Part shown: in pieces, positions 1 to 6,800 of the stretch
Position numbering within the stretch: the stretch's first letter is position 1
Layout of the letters: each line of letters begins with the position of its first letter
Assembly (NCBI GenBank): GCA_015493625.1
Contig: WGCT01000310.1
Location: forward strand, 1-10,350
Direction of reading: 5' to 3'
DNA: 10,350 bases
Source of the DNA: Draconibacterium sp.
GTDB taxonomy: Bacteria; Bacteroidota; Bacteroidia; Bacteroidales; Prolixibacteraceae
Position numbers and translations under genes: made by a program
Notes under the pieces: generated by a model
Seen by the model: the letters and a program-made list of their open reading frames with translations, nothing else
Told to the model about the DNA's origin: nothing
The model's database searches: none

Positions 1-14
1 AAAATTAATTTAAT

Positions 15-1133
15 ATGAGAACGTTATCTATACTATTTTTGGTCGTACTTTTAAGTTTTTCGGTGTCGGCACAACAACCGGGTACGGTAGTAAAAACAGT
101 TAAAGGGAAGGTAATAAATGCCATAACCAACCAACCCATTTCGTACACAAATATAGGAATTGAGGGCACTTTCCATGGCACTGCAAGCGATGAGAATGGA
201 AATTTTGAGTTAAAGATTCCAAAAGAGATGGCTTCGAAAAATATCTTTTTCTCGGCTGTGGGTTTTAAAAGCAGGCAGTTTCCTGTTCAGTCGCTTTTTG
301 CAAAAGAGTTTAGTGTTATTAAAATGACTGCAAAATCATACGGAATAGAAGATGTGGATATTGACGCTAAAAACATGGTTCTTATTCGTATTTTACGCAT
401 GGCTTCCGAAGAGATTCCGTACAACTATATTCAGGGACCCTACAATTTAACAGCAACCTACAGCAACGAAAAAACAGTTAACGATTCAACAATAAAACAG
501 CAGGGCGATGTTTTAATTTACGATTTTACAGGGTATTCAAAACCTTCGAAATTAAATGCTTACAGGTCGTTAAACTACACGGTTAAAATGGCTGATTCGA
601 TAAACGATTATCGTTTTTCGACAGGTACAACAAACATCGACGAACTGCTGGAACTGGATTGGGTACGCGGTGCTTCGTCGGTATTAAACCCGGCTCTTAC
701 CGGCGGATTAAATTTAAAACTTGTCGACGAGCCAACCATCGACGGGAAAGCGTATTGGGTTGTCTCGTTTAAACAAGAGCAGCCCACGTTAGCCGGTTCG
801 GGCGATTTTTATGCCACAAGTTTCGAAGGGAAAATAACGATTGAAAAAGAGACCTATTCGGTTCTCTCTATCGAAGGGAAAGTGGTATCGGCAAAAAACA
901 ACAGGCAGGGGAAAGGACTTGCAATTGGCGCAACAAATCACAATTATTTCGAAAACGTTTCATACAATTTTTCTGTTCAGTATAAAGATTTACGACCCGT
1001 AAAAATTGAGTTGGCAAAAACCTACCTGTATAAGAACGAAGAAATTTCGGAACATTCGGTTTTGGAAATTACCAACGCACGGGCTTCAAATCTTACCGAG
1101 CTTGAATCGCGGCAATATTTTACAGGGGAATAA
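15..1133 (+). CDS. Secreted protein with carboxypeptidase-regulatory-like N-terminal domain (function unknown)
   Basis: 372 residues. The N-terminus is a signal peptide: a short basic start, a hydrophobic core at about residues 4-17, and a likely signal peptidase I site after VSA (residues 17-19) followed by QQ. No lipobox cysteine is visible. Residues ~28-108 read as a CarboxypepD_reg-like beta-sandwich, with a GKV-N-A-T-QPI strand near 31-42 and the typical GT-SDENGNFELKIP turn near 57-69, ending in a 'VGFKSRQFPV' strand. The rest (~109-372) resembles the region that follows this domain in many Bacteroidota exported proteins: a helix with 'ILRMASEEIPYNY' near 126-138, then alternating hydrophobic strands with 'YNLTATYSN'. 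This part could be periplasmic or surface-associated, and I cannot assign it a function. Only 14 AT-rich bases precede the ATG at 15, so the promoter or an upstream operon partner may be outside the window. It converges with panD, with 20 bp between the stop codons. Confidence 0.8.
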   Translation: MRTLSILFLVVLLSFSVSAQQPGTVVKTVKGKVINAITNQPISYTNIGIEGTFHGTASDENGNFELKIPKEMASKNIFFSAVGFKSRQFPVQSLFAKEFSVIKMTAKSYGIEDVDIDAKNMVLIRILRMASEEIPYNYIQGPYNLTATYSNEKTVNDSTIKQQGDVLIYDFTGYSKPSKLNAYRSLNYTVKMADSINDYRFSTGTTNIDELLELDWVRGASSVLNPALTGGLNLKLVDEPTIDGKAYWVVSFKQEQPTLAGSGDFYATSFEGKITIEKETYSVLSIEGKVVSAKNNRQGKGLAIGATNHNYFENVSYNFSVQYKDLRPVKIELAKTYLYKNEEISEHSVLEITNARASNLTELESRQYFTGE

Positions 1134-1153
1134 TTTTGAAACGAGAAATATAC

Positions 1154-1504
1154 TCAGACCAAACTGTTTGTTTCGGTGTTGGGGAAAATAATAGTGGGCT
1201 TAAATGTTTTTGCTTCCTCAAAATCCATTTGTGCATACGAAATTATTATTACCACATCGCCAACAGCAACTTTTCGTGCGGCCGGTCCGTTTAGGCAAAT
1301 AACTCCCGAACCGCGTTCACCCTTAATAATATATGTTTCGAGACGTTCGCCGTTGTTAATATTTACCACCTGAACCTTTTCGTTTTCAAGAAGGTTTGCG
1401 GCATCCATTAAATCTTCATCAATTGTTATACTGCCAACATATTGCAAATTGGCTTCGGTAACAGTTACTTTATGTATTTTCGATTTACAAATTTCGATTT
1501 GCAT
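1154..1504 (-). CDS. panD: Aspartate 1-decarboxylase (pyruvoyl-dependent), PanD
   Basis: Decarboxylates L-aspartate to beta-alanine, the amine half of pantothenate, in the cytoplasm. The 116-residue proenzyme aligns by eye along nearly its whole length with the PanD family (E. coli form ~126 residues) and lacks only the variable C-terminal tail. The self-cleavage site is present as G24-S25, in '[10 protein letters not shown]'. Cleavage there would turn Ser25 into the pyruvoyl cofactor. Other family residues fall at their usual numbers: Lys9 and His11 in the first strand, Arg54 and Tyr58 in 'NGERLETY', and Asn72 in the 'NGPAA' motif. This numbering supports the ATG at 1504. A purine-rich AGAGAGG sits only one base before that ATG, closer than a usual Shine-Dalgarno site. 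The start lies 13 bp after the panC stop, so the two are very likely co-transcribed and supply the two substrates and the enzyme of one condensation. Confidence 0.96.
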   Translation of the reverse strand: MQIEICKSKIHKVTVTEANLQYVGSITIDEDLMDAANLLENEKVQVVNINNGERLETYIIKGERGSGVICLNGPAARKVAVGDVVIIISYAQMDFEEAKTFKPTIIFPNTETNSLV

Positions 1505-1517
1505 ACCTCTCTATTAT

Positions 1518-2357
1518 TTAGTTAAAACAAATATTATCAATTAGTCGTACGTTACCGCAAAACGCAGCAACACAACCTATCGTTTTTATATTTTCGTTCC
1601 AGTTGTTAACCGGCTGAAGTTGATTATTATCGACAATTTCGAAATATTCAACCTCTAAAAACGGGTTTTCATTTATGGTTTTAATCACCCAATTTTCAAG
1701 TTCTGATACGGAAATTTTCCCTTTTTGTTTTTTTGCTTTTTTCAATGTATCGAAAATATGCGCTGCATTTTTTCGCTCTTCGGGCGTTAACAACTCATTT
1801 CTCGAACTCATTGCCAGCCCATTCGCTTCGCGTACAATTTCGCAGGGCACAATTTCAATATCGAGGTTCAACTGTTTTACCATTGCTTTTATAATGGCAA
1901 GCTGCTGAAAATCTTTAAGTCCAAAATATGCTTTGTGAGGCTTTACCATATCGAAAAGTTTGCTAACAACCTGTGCCACACCATTAAAATGGCCGGGACG
2001 GTGTTTCCCTTCCATTCCAGTTTCGAGCTGTCCAAAGTTAAATTGCCGGGTATCGGGTTCGGGATAAACCTCTTTTGCACCGGGGTAAAAAACCACTTTA
2101 CAACCGGTTTGTTCGAGCAACTTTAGGTCCGATTCGAGCGTGCGCGGGTATTTCTCCAAATCGCCGGGGTCGTTAAATTGTGTGGGGTTTACAAAAATGC
2201 TTACCACAACCGCCATATTCTCGGTTACTGCCCGCTTTACCAACGAGAGGTGTCCACGGTGCAAAGCACCCATTGTAGGAACAAAACCGATTGTTCCCAA
2301 TTCTCTGACTTTTTTTAAACTATTTTGTAGCTCTTCTACCGTTTTTACTAGAAGCAT
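1518..2357 (-). CDS. panC: Pantothenate synthetase (pantoate--beta-alanine ligase), PanC
   Basis: Joins pantoate and beta-alanine with ATP to make pantothenate, through a pantoyl-adenylate intermediate, in the cytoplasm. The 279-residue length is normal for the family. It belongs to the HIGH-motif nucleotidyltransferase superfamily. 'FVPTMGALHRGH' covers residues 25-36, with the HxGH nucleotide-binding signature at H33-R34-G35-H36. Further family blocks are 'SIFVNPTQF' (53-61), 'LEKYPRTLESD' (67-77), 'GKHRPGHFNGV' (117-127), 'FGLKDFQQ' (145-152) and the KMSKS-like 'GLAMSSRN' (180-187). The start at 2357 places the first helix (KTVEELQ) as in other PanC proteins, and no strong Shine-Dalgarno site is visible upstream. 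It is followed 13 bp later by panD, which provides its beta-alanine. It is separated from the transport block upstream by 152 bp, so it probably has its own promoter. Confidence 0.97.
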   Translation of the reverse strand: MLLVKTVEELQNSLKKVRELGTIGFVPTMGALHRGHLSLVKRAVTENMAVVVSIFVNPTQFNDPGDLEKYPRTLESDLKLLEQTGCKVVFYPGAKEVYPEPDTRQFNFGQLETGMEGKHRPGHFNGVAQVVSKLFDMVKPHKAYFGLKDFQQLAIIKAMVKQLNLDIEIVPCEIVREANGLAMSSRNELLTPEERKNAAHIFDTLKKAKKQKGKISVSELENWVIKTINENPFLEVEYFEIVDNNQLQPVNNWNENIKTIGCVAAFCGNVRLIDNICFN

Positions 2358-2509
2358 ATTTCAATACAATTTGGCTGCAAAGTAAATAAAATAATTTCTC
2401 AATTTAATAGGAATGTCAATTTGCAATTCATCCCAATTTACATTGGCACGCAAACGTAACCTGATTAAGAATACTTCAATTTCACATTAAGAGAGACAAT
2501 ACAACATTC
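2358..2509 (-). other. Intergenic gap between the ABC-2 permease gene and panC; probable panC promoter region
   Basis: This 152-bp AT-rich stretch is the longest non-coding gap in the window. Read on the minus strand toward panC, it contains a TTGACA at 2414-2419 and a TTACTTTG at 2378-2385, the latter 20 bp from the panC ATG. TTACTTTG is one mismatch from the Bacteroidota -7 consensus TAnnTTTG, but no -33 TTTG lies at the expected distance. A 5-bp inverted repeat with a 4-base loop (CCAAT/ATTGG, 2433-2446) is present without a following T-run, so it is not a convincing terminator for the transport block. I see no RNA gene or conserved riboswitch fold. Calling a promoter here is inference from the spacing and these weak matches. 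Confidence 0.3.
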
Positions 2510-3223
2510 TTATACAAATTTTTCTCTTTTCTGAAGATTGAACAATCCGTAAAGAACAAATACAACCATTCCAATTCCCATAAAAATTCTGTTTTTCGAA
2601 ATAATTCCCTGCCAGATAACTTCGTTTAAATTGTGAGGTATCCGAAATGGATTGAGAAAAACATTCCACTGCGTACGGTCAACAGCATCGGATAACATTA
2701 ATAGTGCAACCCCAATTATAACCATTGTTACTGCCGTTCCGTTCCCATTTTTTATAATGGTTGAAAACATAAACGACAGAGAACCAAGGAAGATAACGGG
2801 AAACATTAATTGATACGCCATTTCGAAAACATTAATTTTAAACAACAGAACAGAAGCCACAGTGGCAAAAAGAACGGTAATAAAATAGATTAGCAGATAA
2901 ATCATTATCAACCTTACCAGCCAAACTTTGTAGCGGTAGTTAGGAATGCCAAATAAAATTTCTAGCATTCGCGAATCGTCGTCGTTTTGAATTCCAAAAA
3001 CCGATGGGTAAAATATCAGCAAAATACCCGGAAAGATGAGGATGTTGTAAATTGTTCCTTCCGAAAGTGTACGCCCGTTTAATACAGTTTGAATTGATAC
3101 AAAAAGGAAAAAACCAAATGCCGCTATTAAAAACCATATAAATTTATTGGCAAAAATTATTCGCAAATTGTACCGAATCATTTTCAGCAAAACAAAAAGG
3201 TTATTTTTTAAATTTAACTTCAT
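2510..3223 (-). CDS. ABC-2-type transporter permease, six-helix (substrate unknown)
   Basis: The 237-residue integral membrane protein has about six predicted helices (roughly residues 27-47, 58-77, 100-128, 136-156, 163-179, 212-230) and no large extracellular domain. Between helices 2 and 3 is 'DDDSRMLEILFGIPNYRYKVWLVRLI' in outline, at 81-106. It is the same kind of segment as the 'E.(R)..G..E.L...P...' block that precedes the third helix in ABC-2 exporters and is expected to face the ATPase. The length is close to the ~240-260 residues usual for ABC-2 permeases that work as dimers with a separate ATPase. The window holds no free-standing ATPase gene. The only ABC ATPase is the C-terminal domain of the RND fusion two genes upstream, which I infer to be its partner. 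It starts 27 bp after the flavodoxin-fold gene and is the last gene of the block. An alternative is that it pairs with an ATPase encoded elsewhere. Confidence 0.85.
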   Translation of the reverse strand: MKLNLKNNLFVLLKMIRYNLRIIFANKFIWFLIAAFGFFLFVSIQTVLNGRTLSEGTIYNILIFPGILLIFYPSVFGIQNDDDSRMLEILFGIPNYRYKVWLVRLIMIYLLIYFITVLFATVASVLLFKINVFEMAYQLMFPVIFLGSLSFMFSTIIKNGNGTAVTMVIIGVALLMLSDAVDRTQWNVFLNPFRIPHNLNEVIWQGIISKNRIFMGIGMVVFVLYGLFNLQKREKFV

Positions 3224-3250
3224 TTTTATAATCTTTTTTCGATGTGTAAG

Positions 3251-3829
3251 TTATTTTAACTTTTGGCCTAACTTTTCACTTTTATTCAGCCACCTTTCTA
3301 TTTTCTCTTTATCAGCCCTTTTTACCGGCGACAACGTTGTTATTTTTACCGGATTAACGCCGCAAAACTGCAACACGCCTTTTTTCATTGCATTGTGGCC
3401 AGGGCGTTTATAAACAAAACGGTAATACCATTTTGGAGTGTCCATAGTAACAATTAAACGGGCTGTTTTTCCGGTTAACAGTTTGTCCCAAAGCAGTGAG
3501 TTTTTGCGATATTTAAAAGCAAACTCAGGCAAAAATACCCGTTCAATAAATCCTTTTAAAAGAGCCGGTGGCGTACCCCACCAAATGGGGTAAACAAAAA
3601 CCAAATGATTGGCTTGCAAAATTTCGTTCTGAATATCTATCAAATCGGGTTCAAGCTCTGTTCTTTTGTGGTAGCCATGTTTTAATATTGGCGAAAAATT
3701 TAAATCGATGAGATTTATTAGTTTACACTCGGCTCCCGAAAAACCGGCTCCCTTTTTATATCGTTTAGCCAACTCGAAACAGAGACTTTCTTTGTTGGGA
3801 TGTCCGTTTATTATTACTACTTTTTTCAT
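3251..3829 (-). CDS. Flavodoxin-fold NAD(P)H:quinone oxidoreductase-like protein (Flavodoxin_2 family)
   Basis: The 192-residue soluble protein of the Flavodoxin_2 group includes NQO1, MdaB and KefF relatives, which reduce quinones and other electrophiles in two-electron steps using FMN or FAD. The first strand and phosphate-binding loop are 'VVIINGHPNKESLC' at 4-17. The family's flavin-facing motif is 'YPIWWGTPPALLKGFIERVF' (80-99), close to the classical YP-WW--PA-LKGW-DRV pattern. 'GKTARLIVTMDTP' (120-132) and 'FCGV' (155-158) are the later core elements. No signal peptide is present, so it should be cytoplasmic. It lies 68 bp after the RND-ABC gene and 27 bp before the ABC-2 permease, all on the same strand, which makes co-transcription likely. 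In the KefF case a member of this family is an accessory subunit of an efflux system, so a transport-linked role is possible but unproven here. The substrate is unknown. Confidence 0.9.
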   Translation of the reverse strand: MKKVVIINGHPNKESLCFELAKRYKKGAGFSGAECKLINLIDLNFSPILKHGYHKRTELEPDLIDIQNEILQANHLVFVYPIWWGTPPALLKGFIERVFLPEFAFKYRKNSLLWDKLLTGKTARLIVTMDTPKWYYRFVYKRPGHNAMKKGVLQFCGVNPVKITTLSPVKRADKEKIERWLNKSEKLGQKLK

Positions 3830-3897
3830 CGGGAAATAATTTTTTTGTCACTACTTTAAAACACCCTGTTTTTTCTGAAATCTTAACAGCCAACTCA

Positions 3898-6800
3898 TTA
3901 AAAATCTTTTAACAAACACAAATAAGCATCTTCGAGGTGCGGCGAAACATTTACCGCATTCGCTGCCGGTTTTTCTTTTGCCAAACATCGCACTCTAATA
4001 TTTTCGCCATCGCGCATGTGGTGAACAATTAACTGTTTATTGGCAAAATCGTCGAACTCTTTTGCCGGAATTGTAAATTGCCAAACAAAGTTTTCGCCTT
4101 TGTTCACCATATCGGTTGGTGTTCCAAAATATTTTAAATCGCCACGGTTAATTACGGCAACCTGATTGCACGAACTCGAAATATCTTCGATAATGTGGGT
4201 CGAAAAAATAACAATTCTTTCGCGGCTTAACTCCACCAACAAATTTCGGAACCGGATTCTTTCACGCGGGTCGAGCCCGGCAGTTGGTTCGTCGACCACA
4301 AGAATACGTGGCAGGTTAAGTAAAATTTGCGCTATGCCAATTCGCTGTTTCATTCCTCCCGAAAACGAGCCGATTTTATCGTTTCGTCTTTCCCACATAT
4401 GAACGTTTTTCAAAACATATTCCAGCCGTTCGTTTCGCAATTTGGTATCTTTTAATCCTTTTAAAATTGCCTGATAGTCGAGGAATTCGAAAGCCGACAT
4501 ATTTTCGTAAGTTCCGAATGCCTGTGGCAGGTAACCTATTAATCCCTGCAACTCTTCGCGGTATTCTTGTGTGTCTAACCCGTTAATCCATATTTTTCCG
4601 TAACTCTGATCCAGAATTCCGCAAATAATTCGCATCATGGTCGATTTTCCGGCTCCATTGGGGCCAAGCAGACCAAACATTCCGGTTCGTATTTCGAGCG
4701 AAACACCGTTTAATGCACGGAAAGGAGTTTTATGTTTTCCAATAACCGGAATTCGCCGAACCATAGAAAAGTACCCGCGGCGAAGTTTTCCGAAACGGCC
4801 TTCGATACGGGCAATATTTACATTCTTTTCGTGAATGTATTTGCCCGAGCGATAAATAATGAGAAGTAATATCCAAATAATTCCAACAAAAATTACCATG
4901 CCTAGGTTGTCCCACTTTTTTATAAAAATAAAAAGAAAAACCAGTGGAGTTCCCCAATAAATAAGGTTGTACATCCATCGTTTCAACTTTAAATAAATAG
5001 CTTTTCCGGTTGTTTTATTTTTATTTGCAAGTACCTGGCTGATTGGGATTAGCAGTAAAAACTGAAAGAAATAGACCAGATGCGAAAGAAACCAGGTTTC
5101 GAATTTACTGCTCACATAGAAAAATGTGAAATAGATTAAAAATGCAAATAGCGGAATTTGCCAAATTAAATCAGCAAAATCGCGAGCTTTTTTAAAGTCT
5201 TTGATTAGGCCGGCACGTTCGCGCATTTTCAACCCCGATTTCCATTCGCGCACAAATCGCGAGTCGCGGTCGTACACTTTTACCAATTTCCGTATCGTAA
5301 TTCGTATTGGTTCGTTTTCGTCGATAACTTTTGTGCTGGCTTGTCGTAAACTGGTGATAATAAACGCAGTAACTCCGGGAATTAAAATAACTAACAAAAC
5401 AAAATCGAGTAGCTGCCAAAGAAATGTATCGACTTCAAAATAGATAAATCCTGTGCCTGCAAGAAAGAGGAGTGCCATTGTCGTTTTAACTCCCCAATGC
5501 AACGATTTCATCCAGTTTAACGAGTTTTCGAGCCCCGAGTAAAGCGTTGGAATAAAGACCAGTGTTAGAATTGTGCTTAACGACAGTCCGCCAATAACAG
5601 TTATTGCAAAAGGTGCTCCAATGGCACCCACATACTCGGCCTGCCCCATTGCCAGCGGGAAAAGCGCAACAATGGTAGTAATTGCCGTAATTAATATAGG
5701 ACGTACCCGCGACAATCCTGCTGCCATAAGTGCCCGCGATTTCCGGTACCCGCGTTTTCGGAGAATATTGGTGTAATCGATTAAAATAATTCCGTTGTTT
5801 ACCACTACCCCAATAAGGATTATAAAACCCATTAATGTATTGGCGCTAAACAGACTGTTACCGGTAAAAATAAGTGCGAGAAACGAGCCGATTGCTGCCA
5901 ACGGAATGGAAAACATTAATACAAAAGGTGTTGATATTGATTCGAAAACCGAAGCGAGAATCATTAAAATTAAGATAAATGCAGCGGCAATAAGAAAATA
6001 AAACTCCGAGAATTGATCCTCTTCGTGAATAACCTCGATGGCAACACCTGAAGGTAATTTATACGAGCTTACTATTTCATCAATCTCTAATCGGTACGTT
6101 TCCAGCAACTCTTTCGATGCTTCGGCTTCGGAAATAAACCGGTAGGTAAGTTCTATCTGTTTTTCCTGATTCACTCGTTTTATACTTGCTTTTCCCGACG
6201 AATAAACCAGTAGTGCAACATCTTGCAAATCGTATGTTGCCCCACTATTATTACTAATTTGCAGATGTCGCAAATCGTCGATTCCTTTCTCTTTTCCTTT
6301 CTCTTTATCGTCGAACTGCTCCTCTTTTATTACAATCTCGTACTCCTCGTTTCCCTGATTAAAATTAACGCCGCCGGCTGTAAACTCACTCGAAAAGGTT
6401 GCCAATTCCGATGTTATATTGTTTAACGTAAGTCCGTATTCGGTTAAAAGCAGCTGATTAAAAAAGAGGTGCACCTCGGGGCGGTTACCCGCAATATTTA
6501 TATTTGCACTCCGTATCGACTCCAAATCTTCGACATAATAAAGAATGTCGTCGGCCACACCTTTCATCACCTCAAAATTGCTTCCTCTAATTACAATGCG
6601 TTCGCGGTTACTTCCAATTCCCATAAACCGGCCAAAGTTTTCGGTGCCCGAACGTCTGCTGCCACCACCGCCAAAACTGGCACTCGATGTTGGAGCTGTT
6701 AAACTAATTTCGGCGTTGGCAACGTTCTTTACTTTCTTTTCAACATCAGCTTTTATCTCGGCAATGGTTCGGTTATTTATCTTTTTGTAATCGTCTTTCA

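Noticed and set aside
1158..1177. Weak hairpin (ACC-AAAC / GTTT-C-GGT) between the convergent first gene and panD as a bidirectional terminator
   Set aside because: The stem is short with a bulge, lies mostly inside the panD 3' end and has no T-tract on either side.
2466..2512. Seven-base inverted repeat TAAGAAT/ATTCTTA after the ABC-2 permease stop as a terminator
   Set aside because: It is all A/T but one pair, has a 33-base loop and no T-run; expected by chance in AT-rich DNA.
3147..3413. 88-codon plus-strand frame across the flavodoxin-fold/ABC-2 gene junction
   Set aside because: It is antisense to two convincing genes; its hydrophobic look comes from the complement of lysine- and asparagine-rich codons.
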